A stretch of DNA of 64,000 bases from Fulvivirga lutea (GTDB lineage: Bacteria > Bacteroidota > Bacteroidia > Cytophagales > Cyclobacteriaceae). This document shows, piece after piece, positions 34,049 through 42,413 of this stretch. Below the pieces are notes generated by a model. That model was not told where the DNA came from. It saw only the letters and a list, made by a program, of their open reading frames with translations, and did not search any database. The DNA lies in contig NZ_CP070608.1 in NCBI RefSeq assembly GCF_017068455.1, positions 124,001-188,000 of the forward strand, read 5' to 3'. Each line of letters opens with the position of its first letter. Positions within the stretch are counted from its first letter, which is position 1. A program made the translations under genes and the position numbers.

Positions 34049-34636
34049 TCACGATTTATCCACTTTATAATACTGCTCCAGCTGCTTCCTTAAATTTGAA
34101 TTAGCTCTAAAAATAAGCGATTCCACAGCTGACAAACTTAGCTCCATTACCTCGGCTATTTCTTTATATGAAATGCCTTCTACCTTATGCATGATAAATG
34201 CAGCATGTTGTTTTTCTGGTAAGGAATCAATGGCTCTATATAATACCTGGCTTCGTTCTGCATTTTCGAGTTTTACACCAGGATTAACCCAATCATAAGA
34301 ATACTTGCTATACTTTTCTTCGCTGCCAAATAAGGAGGTGAGCCAGCCAAACCGCTTGCTCCGTTTGTAGTACCTTATCCGCTCTAACGATTTATTTACG
34401 GCAATTCTAAATATCCAGGTTGAAAGACTGGATTGCATCTCAAAACCCGTAATGGATTCATGAACTTCAATAAACACCTCCTGAGCAACATCTTCAGCCT
34501 CTTCTTCATTCTTCACATACCCAAGGCACAGCCTAAAAACTTTATCCTGATGCTCCTCCACAAGATGCTTAAAAGCAGGCCCATCACCTGCTTTTAATAA
34601 TTCGATAAGTTCTATTTCACCTTGTTGTATCTGCAC
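34049..34636 (-). CDS. ECF RNA polymerase sigma factor
   Basis: 195 residues. Region 2 (about 25-95) includes HQDKVFRLCLGYVKNEEEAE, DVAQEVFIEVHESI and STWIFRIAVNKSLERIRYYK; region 4 (about 130-185) includes LPEKQHAAFIMHKVEGISYK and the helix-turn-helix LSLSAVESLIFRANSNLRKQ. It would direct polymerase to a small envelope-stress regulon, held inactive by the next gene product. The gene lies 5 nt after the upstream Spy-like gene. Confidence 0.9.
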   Translation of the reverse strand: MQIQQGEIELIELLKAGDGPAFKHLVEEHQDKVFRLCLGYVKNEEEAEDVAQEVFIEVHESITGFEMQSSLSTWIFRIAVNKSLERIRYYKRSKRFGWLTSLFGSEEKYSKYSYDWVNPGVKLENAERSQVLYRAIDSLPEKQHAAFIMHKVEGISYKEIAEVMELSLSAVESLIFRANSNLRKQLEQYYKVDKS

Positions 34637-34641
34637 TTTGA

Positions 34642-35088
34642 TTAATGCCTTTTGTGCCTGTCGCCTCGTTTATCTTCGTGTCTTTTCTCCAAAAACAGTT
34701 GCTGCTCTTTGGTTAGAATTTGCTTAACATCTAATCGATGATTCACTTCTCTCTTGTCCAACTTAGTTTTCAGCTCACCCATCTCTTCTACCAACTCCAT
34801 CACCTTTTTTCTATCTACATTTTCCTCCTCTGTCAAGGTTTTCAATTTAGCTCTTTTTTCATTGAGTTCATTTTCAATGGGCCTAATCTCATCCTTAAAA
34901 GCTATTCTTAACTCCTTCATTTTAGATTCCTGCTCTTCTGTTAAATCAGGAATTCTAGGCCCTCTTTCACCATCGTCCATTCCTCTTTCAAGTCTATGGC
35001 CATGCATTGGACCATGCTGTGCACTAGCAAAAGTGAAACCTCCAATCACAATTAACAGTGATAAAGCGGTTGATTTTAATTTTTTCAT
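34642..35088 (-). CDS. Spy/CpxP-like periplasmic protein
   Basis: Start set at ATG 35088, giving a signal peptide MKKLKSTALSLLIVIGGFTF-ASAQ and 148 residues. The mature protein is helical, very rich in Lys, Glu, Arg and His, with two LTxxQ motifs (DLTEEQESKMKELR, ILTKEQQLFLEKR) that define the Spy/CpxP family. These are periplasmic chaperones or stress sensors. It is the first gene of the sigma operon, so the operon probably controls its own chaperone. Confidence 0.75.
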   Translation of the reverse strand: MKKLKSTALSLLIVIGGFTFASAQHGPMHGHRLERGMDDGERGPRIPDLTEEQESKMKELRIAFKDEIRPIENELNEKRAKLKTLTEEENVDRKKVMELVEEMGELKTKLDKREVNHRLDVKQILTKEQQLFLEKRHEDKRGDRHKRH

Positions 35089-35175
35089 CTTCTTTAAATT
35101 TTGAGTTTCTAAATATTTATGACCTTTGGATGTCATCTCAAACTAAAACTTGTGGTGACCAGACACTATTTTTTT

Positions 35176-35682
35176 ATGGATATTAAAAAGGAGCTCCTCA
35201 AAGAACATTCTAAAGAGCAGGCCGAATACATTGCTGCTTTTATTGGAACGGATAAAAACAGGTTCAAAGATTTAATGAGCCTATTTTTGGGTGATGATTA
35301 CAGGACAAGTCAAAGAGCTGCGTGGGCGGTAAGCAAATGTCACGATAAAAATCCTGAACTAATTGCACCTTACCTGAAGCATATGCTCCAAAATCTTGAG
35401 AAAGCGCACCATGATGCAGTAAAAAGAAATACCCTTAGGATTTTGCAAGATATTGAAATACCCGAATCACTTTGGGGAAAGACAGCAGATGTTTGTTTTA
35501 AAGTGATGCAGTCATCCGCTGAACCTATTGCAGTTAAAGTATTCGGCATGACTGTTTTGGCCAATATCTGCCAAAAAGTACCGGAACTTAAAAATGAACT
35601 GAGGCTGATTATTGAAGATCAGTTACCTTATGGTTCTGCAGGATTCAAGAGTAGAGCTAAAAAAGTGCTGAAGGACTTATAG
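35176..35682 (+). CDS. HEAT-repeat-like helical protein
   Basis: Start at ATG 35176 (168 residues); the earlier ATG at 35119 lies in the divergent regulatory region. Helix pairs such as KDLMSLFLGDDYRTSQRAAW, PELIAPYLKHMLQNLEK and VKVFGMTVLANICQKVPELK look like HEAT or alkylation-repair-like repeats. Cytoplasmic, no catalytic motif. Its last 6 nt overlap the convergent saccharopine dehydrogenase gene. Role unknown; probably a protein-binding scaffold. Confidence 0.7.
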   Translation: MDIKKELLKEHSKEQAEYIAAFIGTDKNRFKDLMSLFLGDDYRTSQRAAWAVSKCHDKNPELIAPYLKHMLQNLEKAHHDAVKRNTLRILQDIEIPESLWGKTADVCFKVMQSSAEPIAVKVFGMTVLANICQKVPELKNELRLIIEDQLPYGSAGFKSRAKKVLKDL

Positions 35683-37011
35683 TACCTGCTTTTCACTCAT
35701 TTCGAAGCCAAGTTCATCCAACTCCTTTAATATAGGGTCATAAATTTCCTTTTTGATTGGAATATGAACCCCTGTCTCTTTGATTTCTCCTTTTAAAACC
35801 ATTTTAGCAGCTATAGCAACAGGCAAGCCCACTGTTTTAGCCATGGCTGTTTGTACTGAATCATCTCCGATGGCAACCAAAGTACTGTGTATTTCCCTCT
35901 TTTTATCGCCTTCCAAATATTCAAACTTATGCCACATTACAATCATGTCAAGATCTTCTGGTTCTAATGACCATTTCTTCTTTAAAATATGCTCTAATAT
36001 TTGAGCAGGCGTTCCTTTATCAAGGCCAACTGGCTCTTTATCGAACATACCTACCCACTTCATTCGGTGCATCTCAGGTCCTTCCAGATCAAGGCCCATG
36101 TAATGCGCCAGTTTTAATTCCACAGAGTCATGCGGATTATACGATAAAAATGAGTTTAAAAACTCCCTGTGAGTCATTTCACTCACACCTTCCATTTCAT
36201 AGCTATCATCGGTGGCTCCGAGCTGAACAAAAATATCCCAGGTTCTGCAGAAGCCTGGCCGTCTAAACGTACCTCTATAAATGGTTGAAATTCCTCTCAA
36301 CCCATAAACATCTAAATACTTTAGTGAATCTCTATTCGCATAACCTTCGAAATATCCATAGCCAGGAATATGCACTTGTTCAGTTCTCCTAAACAGTTTT
36401 TGATAAGGTATATATTTGAATTTATCCTCCTGAATAAACTTAACTATACCCTGACCTGCCAAAACTACATTTCGAGGATTCCAGGTAAATTTGTATTCCC
36501 ACGGGTTGTCATCATCAGTTCCCGGAGCTAATAATCCTCCAGTAAAAGATTCAAAAGCAGTTAGCTTATGCCCAGCCCCTCTTATTTTGTCTATCACCTG
36601 CATCGCAGACATGTGATCAATTCCAGGATCTAAACCACACTCATTTAACAAGAAAACACCTTTCTTTTTGGCCTCTTCATCCAACGCTTTCATATCATTG
36701 GAAACATAAGAGGCAGTAAGCATATGTACCCCTTTTTCAACACATACCTTGGCCACCAATGGATGGTAATTTGCCGGAAGCATCGAAATTACAATATCAG
36801 CCTTTTCTACTTCACTAACACATTGATCGTGGTCGTTAATATCAAACTGAAAAGCTTCAGCAACTTCACTTCCATTGCATTTGTTCTTTGCCAAATCCAA
36901 AGAATAGTCTCCAACTCTTAATTTCCAATCATTAGCTGAACATTGCTTAATAAGGTAATCAATTAATGATGTGGCCGATCTGCCTGCCCCCAGGACTAAT
37001 ATTAACTTCAT
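35677..37011 (-). CDS. Saccharopine dehydrogenase family protein
   Basis: 444 residues from ATG 37011, placed so that MKLILVLGAGRSATSLIDYL begins the Rossmann fold (GAGRSA). Other features: ADIVISMLPANYHPLVAKVC, ECGLDPGIDHMSAMQVIDKI and GTDDDNPWEYKFTWNPRNVV. These match saccharopine reductase (Lys9-type), which joins aminoadipate semialdehyde and glutamate or splits saccharopine in lysine metabolism. No partner lysine gene is adjacent, so the direction is open. Confidence 0.88.
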   Translation of the reverse strand: MKLILVLGAGRSATSLIDYLIKQCSANDWKLRVGDYSLDLAKNKCNGSEVAEAFQFDINDHDQCVSEVEKADIVISMLPANYHPLVAKVCVEKGVHMLTASYVSNDMKALDEEAKKKGVFLLNECGLDPGIDHMSAMQVIDKIRGAGHKLTAFESFTGGLLAPGTDDDNPWEYKFTWNPRNVVLAGQGIVKFIQEDKFKYIPYQKLFRRTEQVHIPGYGYFEGYANRDSLKYLDVYGLRGISTIYRGTFRRPGFCRTWDIFVQLGATDDSYEMEGVSEMTHREFLNSFLSYNPHDSVELKLAHYMGLDLEGPEMHRMKWVGMFDKEPVGLDKGTPAQILEHILKKKWSLEPEDLDMIVMWHKFEYLEGDKKREIHSTLVAIGDDSVQTAMAKTVGLPVAIAAKMVLKGEIKETGVHIPIKKEIYDPILKELDELGFEMSEKQVL

Positions 37012-37133
37012 TACTTGTATGGTATTTTTTAGCGGGCTCAAATAAAAGAATTAACAAGATGAATCAACAATTCCCAGTAATAAAAATTTTAATGGAAGCT
37101 GTAGAAACGTATATTGCAAGGCTCAATTAATAA

Positions 37134-37622
37134 ATGAAGTCATACATGACCACTTCAACAGATAACTTTAAAGTTTACAGGAACTTCGCTGAACTGGAAG
37201 GTGAGTTTCAGATTCTGATAAAGAAGGCCGAAGAGGCATTAAAAACCAGTTACTCGCCTTATTCTGGTTTTACTGTAGGTGCTGCACTGGAGTTAACAGA
37301 CGGCAGTTTTATTTTAGGTGCCAATCAGGAGAATGCTTCATACCCTGCAGGATTGTGCGCAGAACGTGTAGCTCTATTTCAAAAAGGTGCGGTTGCTCCG
37401 AATCAAAAAATAAAAGCCTTAGCTGTTGTTGCAAAAAGAAGGGAAGAAAAAAATTACAGATCGGCCGGACCATGTGGTATGTGCCGCCAGGTTATGTTGG
37501 AATTTGAGCAAGCTCAGGCTCAAGACATGAAAGTATTATTTAAAGGAGATGGCGAAACTTGGATATTATCACATTCTTCATCAGCACTCCTTCCCTTTTC
37601 TTTTGGAAAGGATAATCTATGA
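37134..37622 (+). CDS. cdd: Cytidine deaminase
   Basis: 162 residues, homotetrameric type. It hydrolyses cytidine or deoxycytidine to uridine plus ammonia in pyrimidine salvage. Zinc ligands Cys 75, Cys 114 and Cys 117 with catalytic Glu 77 are visible in AGLCAERVAL and GPCGMCRQVMLEF; substrate loop TSYSPYSGFTVGAAL. Divergent from the saccharopine dehydrogenase gene. It ends 74 nt before the signalling block. Confidence 0.95.
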   Translation: MKSYMTTSTDNFKVYRNFAELEGEFQILIKKAEEALKTSYSPYSGFTVGAALELTDGSFILGANQENASYPAGLCAERVALFQKGAVAPNQKIKALAVVAKRREEKNYRSAGPCGMCRQVMLEFEQAQAQDMKVLFKGDGETWILSHSSSALLPFSFGKDNL

Positions 37623-37696
37623 TCTTTACCTTTAATCTTTTTAATTTATAAGTATATTGTAAATTCGAATATTGGCTTTATAATTCAACTCCATTT

Positions 37697-40015
37697 ATGG
37701 GGAAAAACTTTAAAAATCTTACACTACTTCAACAGACTTACCTCCTCTTTGGTGGATTTGCTCTTTTAGCAATTATCAACTATGTGGTAATTAAAGATGC
37801 CCATAATGATTACAGATCTTATGAAGTAAAATTTCAAGAACTACAGAATTTTAAAAATCAAACAAAAAATTATAAAGAATTATCCTTTAAAGCTGTTGAA
37901 GACACATCAAAATCAGAAGACCTCAAGGAAAGCATTGATTACATCGAATCAACTTTAAGAGTATTCAAAAAGGGTGGTGAGCTACCTTTTAAAAAACAAA
38001 CAATTTCAGCTGGTTCAGAAAATTTAAAAGCGGTAATAGAAAAGCTTGAAGATAAGTGGACTACCATTAAGAAAGCCCAAAGCAATATTCTATTCGAGCC
38101 TCAGAAAATTGACACAACGGTTCAGCAGTCTGTTATGATTCAGGTTAATGATTCAACTACGGCAAATGAAATACAAAACAAAACAATCTCCATTGAAAAT
38201 AGGGTATTTCGGGAGTCAGCCAATGTTCTAAAATTGGAGTTGCAGCAGTTCCATAAGCTTCTATCAGAATTAGCTACCGTTTTAACAGAGGATCAAAAGA
38301 AATCTAGTGACTGGTTACACCTAATATTGGCGTTCTTTCTTGCTTTTAATCTAGTAGCTATTATTGTTGTGCTGCTGTTAATTAAAAGAAATCTATTCGT
38401 TCCTCTCAATAGCTTAGGGAAGCTCATATCAAACGAAGAGTTCAACAAAAAATCAGAGTATGATCAACCCAATGAGTTAGGGGTTATTTCTAGAAGCATC
38501 AATCATCTGGTCGATATGCTGAATAATTCTACTGATTTTGTTAGAAAAATTGGTGAAGGCAAAATAAATGAGTCCATCACTGGGGTTAAAGAATCTGAAG
38601 TGCGGAAAGGAAGTCTTCAGGCTGCGCTATTAAATATGCGCGATCAGATGAAGAAAATGGACGAAGAGGAAGCGGAAAGAAACTGGACAACACAAGGTCT
38701 TGCCAAATTTGTGGACATACTGAGAGCCAGTGACAACGTTCAGGAGCTAAGTGATGAAATAATATCCAGTCTGGTAGAATATACTAACTCCAATCAGGGA
38801 GGTATTTACATTATTAATGAAGAAGATGAGAATGATAAATTCCTTGAACTCATTTCGCTCTATGCTTTTGATACGAAGAAATATGATACAAGAAAGTATC
38901 GAATGGGCGAAGGTTTGGTAGGACAAACTTTCATGGAAAAGAAAACCATTTACTTGCTTGAAGTACCTGAAAGTTATATTCACATTGGCTCTGGTCTTGG
39001 CGATGCCAACCCTACTTCCATCTTACTAGTACCTTTAAAAATTGAAAATGATATTTATGGCGTTATCGAGTTGGCATCTTTTCATGAGTATAAAGAGTAT
39101 CAGATTCAATTTGTTGAAAAATTAGGTGAAAGTATTGCTTCTACCATTGCGGGCGTAAAAGCAAACCAAAAAACAAAGCAACTACTCGAAGAATCGCAAC
39201 AACTAACTGAGCAGATGCAGGCTCAGGAAGAAGAAATGCGCCAAAACATGGAAGAGCTTACAGCCACACAAGAAGAAATGGGGCGTAAAGAGCAAGCCGT
39301 TAACGCCCAAATTGATGCCATCAATAGGTCTTTAGGCACATGTGAGTACTCTGCCGATGGTGCTATTATTAATGCAAACAGAGTATTTACTGATGCTTTG
39401 GGTCTTGATCAATCTAAAATTTCTGATAATAACTTCTACAGCTTGCATGGTGGCATCAATCTTTTAGATGAGCTAACACAAGGCAAAAGCTGGTCTGGCT
39501 GGCTTGAAAAAAATCATTCTTCTGGCAACACAGTTGAATTGAAATCTTATTTCAACCCTGTTCAAGGGGAAGATGGCGAGTTGTTAAAGATTATTGAAAT
39601 TGTTACCCAATTTGAGCGGGATCAGAAACCTGCTACTAAAGCAGAAACAAAGAGAGAACTTGAAGATGTTGAAGAGGAAATGCGTCAGCAAATGGAAGAG
39701 TTAGAAATTACCCAGGAACAGCTGAACGCTAAACTTTCTACATCAGCCAATATAATCAATGCTTTGTCGGAAGAAATGAATTATGTGGTTTTTAATGAGT
39801 TAGGTGACATTCAGGAAACGAGCCAAGCTGCTAGAGTTAGTGTAGGGGATAAAAACAACATAGCAGATATTCTGGATAGTGATGTTAAGAGCTTAACCTC
39901 TGCTGATGGTAAGCTCAAGTTAAAATTGAAAGAAAAAAAGATAGAAATAGATGCAACGGTGAGAAAGATTACCGATAGCAAAGGTGGAAATAAGTTTTTG
40001 ATTATCTGGCACTAG
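37697..40015 (+). CDS. Membrane HAMP-GAF-PAS signalling protein without output domain
   Basis: 772 residues. Membrane helices at about 13-30 and 202-226 flank a helical extracytoplasmic domain. HAMP follows (about 227-282), then a linker ERNWTTQGLAKFVDILRASD, a GAF domain (about 330-485; GEGLVGQ, SGLGDANPTSILLVPL), a coiled coil rich in Gln/Glu pairs (LTEQMQAQEEEMRQNMEEL), a PAS-like domain (about 545-640), a second Gln/Glu coiled coil and a C-terminal PAS-like end. There is no histidine kinase, cyclase or MCP hairpin. It may be a receptor whose coiled coils are the substrate of the CheR/CheB encoded next; that is inferred. Confidence 0.82.
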   Translation: MGKNFKNLTLLQQTYLLFGGFALLAIINYVVIKDAHNDYRSYEVKFQELQNFKNQTKNYKELSFKAVEDTSKSEDLKESIDYIESTLRVFKKGGELPFKKQTISAGSENLKAVIEKLEDKWTTIKKAQSNILFEPQKIDTTVQQSVMIQVNDSTTANEIQNKTISIENRVFRESANVLKLELQQFHKLLSELATVLTEDQKKSSDWLHLILAFFLAFNLVAIIVVLLLIKRNLFVPLNSLGKLISNEEFNKKSEYDQPNELGVISRSINHLVDMLNNSTDFVRKIGEGKINESITGVKESEVRKGSLQAALLNMRDQMKKMDEEEAERNWTTQGLAKFVDILRASDNVQELSDEIISSLVEYTNSNQGGIYIINEEDENDKFLELISLYAFDTKKYDTRKYRMGEGLVGQTFMEKKTIYLLEVPESYIHIGSGLGDANPTSILLVPLKIENDIYGVIELASFHEYKEYQIQFVEKLGESIASTIAGVKANQKTKQLLEESQQLTEQMQAQEEEMRQNMEELTATQEEMGRKEQAVNAQIDAINRSLGTCEYSADGAIINANRVFTDALGLDQSKISDNNFYSLHGGINLLDELTQGKSWSGWLEKNHSSGNTVELKSYFNPVQGEDGELLKIIEIVTQFERDQKPATKAETKRELEDVEEEMRQQMEELEITQEQLNAKLSTSANIINALSEEMNYVVFNELGDIQETSQAARVSVGDKNNIADILDSDVKSLTSADGKLKLKLKEKKIEIDATVRKITDSKGGNKFLIIWH

Positions 40016-40104
40016 CAATCAGGTAATTAAATAGATAATTGGAAAAATTATACGTGAATTTTATTAATTTACAAATTACAAAATACCTCTAAGCCAATCG
40101 ATTA

Positions 40105-40923
40105 ATGAAGGATATAGATATTGCAGACTTAAAAAAGATCACAGAGGTGGTAAAGACAAAGTACAACTATGACTTTACCAATTACGCAATGTCTTCTTTT
40201 AAAAGAAGAATTTCGAGAATACTCGAAATGAATAATTTCACTATTGAAGTGCTCATGCGCAAATTGAATGAGCCTGCGTTCCTTGATGACTTTTTAAACG
40301 AAATTACAGTAAATGTAACTGAGATGTTCAGGGATCCTTCATTTTGGAGGGTATTACGCGATGACATTATCCCCGGCATCCTTTTAAATCATCAGAAAAT
40401 CAGAATATGGCATGCCGGTTGTTCATCAGGTGAGGAAGTATTTTCGATGGCCATCATGCTGAAAGAGTTGGACTTATTGGATAGTGCCAGCCTTATAGCT
40501 ACTGATCTGGACACCAATATTTTAGAGAGGGCCAAATCAGGTGAGTACAACCTGAAAAACATGGAACTCAATGAGAAAAACTACATACGCTATCAAGGAA
40601 TAGGTTCTTTAAAAGACTATTATGAAGAAAAGAACGGTAAGGCTATCATGGATAAAAGCCTTGTTGAAAATGTATCGTTCAGAAAACATGATTTAGTAAA
40701 TGGCGAAATATTCAACAAGTTCGATTTGATACTATGTAGAAATGTGATGATTTACTTCAACCAGACATTGCAAAATGAGGTACTGAAGAAATTTCACGAA
40801 AGTTTATTTAAATATGGATACTTGGCCATCGGTTCCAAGGAATCTCTCATATGGTGTGATATAGCGAATAAGTTTATAATCGTTAATAACGAAGAGAAAA
40901 TTTATAAAAAGATTAAGGACTGA
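40105..40923 (+). CDS. cheR: CheR-type protein-glutamate methyltransferase
   Basis: 272 residues, complete. N-terminal helical domain (FTNYAMSSFKRRISRILEMN) and SAM-binding domain: IRIWHAGCSSGEEVFSMAIM, IATDLDTNILERAKSGEYN, FRKHDLVN and LILCRNVMIYFNQTLQNEV. It transfers methyl groups to receptor glutamates. No TPR tail. Normally it partners chemoreceptors, but none is nearby; the flanking HAMP-GAF coiled-coil proteins are the plausible targets. It is 15 nt upstream of cheB. Confidence 0.93.
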   Translation: MKDIDIADLKKITEVVKTKYNYDFTNYAMSSFKRRISRILEMNNFTIEVLMRKLNEPAFLDDFLNEITVNVTEMFRDPSFWRVLRDDIIPGILLNHQKIRIWHAGCSSGEEVFSMAIMLKELDLLDSASLIATDLDTNILERAKSGEYNLKNMELNEKNYIRYQGIGSLKDYYEEKNGKAIMDKSLVENVSFRKHDLVNGEIFNKFDLILCRNVMIYFNQTLQNEVLKKFHESLFKYGYLAIGSKESLIWCDIANKFIIVNNEEKIYKKIKD

Positions 40924-40938
40924 GAGACTCTATAACCG

Positions 40939-41532
40939 GTGACTGATTTTAAATTAGATAATCGATATAAGGCCATAGTTATAGGTGGCTCGGCAGGAAG
41001 TTTTCAGGGAATAGTCAAAATTCTATCTGCACTACCCTCGAACTTTCCGCTACCAATAATTATGTGCTTGCATAGATTGAAACATGTGCGAAATGGTTTC
41101 GTAGAGGCTCTTTCTATTAAGAGCACTATAGAAATTGTTGAACCATACGATAAAGAACATATTAAAAAAGGAAAAGTCTATTTGGCACCATCTAATTACC
41201 ATATGTCTACAGAGCTTGGTCATTACTTCAGTTTATCTACAGAAGAAATGATCAATAACTCTCGTCCGGCTATTGATATAACGTTAGGTACAACCGCCTA
41301 TGTGTTTAGAGATAAACTAATAGGTATATTATTATCTGGAGCTAACAGAGATGGTGGTATGGGCATGAAATATATTAAAGACCGTGGCGGGATGACGATT
41401 GTACAAGAACCGAGCGAATGTATGATTGATACCATGCCAAAAGCAGCAATGAATCTCACAACCATTGATCATGTGCTTAAAATTGATGAGATTGTAGAGT
41501 TTTTTAACCAATTACATAAACAGTATAAGTAA
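40939..41532 (+). CDS. cheB: CheB-type methylesterase lacking the receiver domain
   Basis: 197 residues with a GTG start. Only the esterase domain is present: Ser 18 (GGSAGS), His 45 (MCLHR) and Asp 138 (SGANRDGGMGMKYI) form the triad, with RPAIDITLGTTAYVF between. Canonical CheB has an N-terminal receiver that blocks the site until phosphorylated; here control must come from elsewhere. It reverses CheR methylation or deamidates Gln. TAAATG joins it to the next gene with no gap. Confidence 0.92.
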   Translation: MTDFKLDNRYKAIVIGGSAGSFQGIVKILSALPSNFPLPIIMCLHRLKHVRNGFVEALSIKSTIEIVEPYDKEHIKKGKVYLAPSNYHMSTELGHYFSLSTEEMINNSRPAIDITLGTTAYVFRDKLIGILLSGANRDGGMGMKYIKDRGGMTIVQEPSECMIDTMPKAAMNLTTIDHVLKIDEIVEFFNQLHKQYK

Positions 41533-42399
41533 ATGAAATTAGATCAGCGAAAAATAAGCATAGCTCTTGTCTTAGTTTATATCATCTGCGGTATCTACGC
41601 TACTTATACGTTGTTTACTTTCCAAAACGATTTAATCTATGACGTTCAGGTGCTGGAGATTTCAGATTTAGATAATGCTGCTCCTGTTCTCAATGGCCTA
41701 TATTTTTCAATGGGAATATGCATTTTGGCCGGTCTTGGTGTCCTATTATATATGTTTAACAATAAGGGCATGGAGATCATTTACGTAGAAAAGAAAGAAG
41801 AAAAGTCAAAGAAGGACGAGGATAAAGAGAAAAAGGACAGCAAGAATAAGACATTTAGCGTATCATCCATAAAAGAGGCATTAAGCGAAAAATCGAAATC
41901 TGAAGAGAAAATTTTAGGCGAAGGCTTAACAGAAATTTGCAAAGCACTTGAAGCAGGAGTAGGTGCCTTCTATATGTTAAAGAAAGATGGCGACAAAAAG
42001 GTTCTTCAAATGAATGCTACTTACGCTATGAGCCTAGGTGAAAGCCAGCGGCCAACCTTTGAAATGGGCGAAGGTCTGGTAGGCCAGGTAGCATCAGAAA
42101 AGAAAGCTATAATCATTGACGATATACCAGATGATTATATAAAAATCATTTCAGGCTTAGGGAGTGCATCCCCTACTCACGTTTTAGTAGCTCCAGTTAT
42201 TTACGGAGAAGAATTATGTGGCGTGGTAGAGATAGCATCATTCACTTCATTTTCAGAGAGCGATCGAAAAGCTGTGGAAGCTGCATTCGAGTTGGTTACT
42301 GATAAATTGTATGGTAAAAGTGAAAGTGCCAAACCAACTGAAAAAGCAGAGCCTAAGAAAGAAGGTAAGAAAACGAATAAAGGAAATAAAGAAGCATAA
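41533..42399 (+). CDS. Membrane-anchored GAF domain protein
   Basis: 288 residues: two membrane helices (about 9-29 and 55-76) with a short outside loop, a Lys/Glu-rich linker, then one GAF domain (about 120-268) containing EMGEGLVGQ, DDIPDDYIKIISGLGSASPT and CGVVEIASF. A charged Lys-rich tail ends it. The GAF is clearly related to those in the proteins at 37697 and 42414. It has no output domain, so it probably works as a subunit or sensor for one of its neighbours. Confidence 0.78.
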   Translation: MKLDQRKISIALVLVYIICGIYATYTLFTFQNDLIYDVQVLEISDLDNAAPVLNGLYFSMGICILAGLGVLLYMFNNKGMEIIYVEKKEEKSKKDEDKEKKDSKNKTFSVSSIKEALSEKSKSEEKILGEGLTEICKALEAGVGAFYMLKKDGDKKVLQMNATYAMSLGESQRPTFEMGEGLVGQVASEKKAIIIDDIPDDYIKIISGLGSASPTHVLVAPVIYGEELCGVVEIASFTSFSESDRKAVEAAFELVTDKLYGKSESAKPTEKAEPKKEGKKTNKGNKEA

Positions 42400-42413
42400 A
42401 ACATATCAATTAT

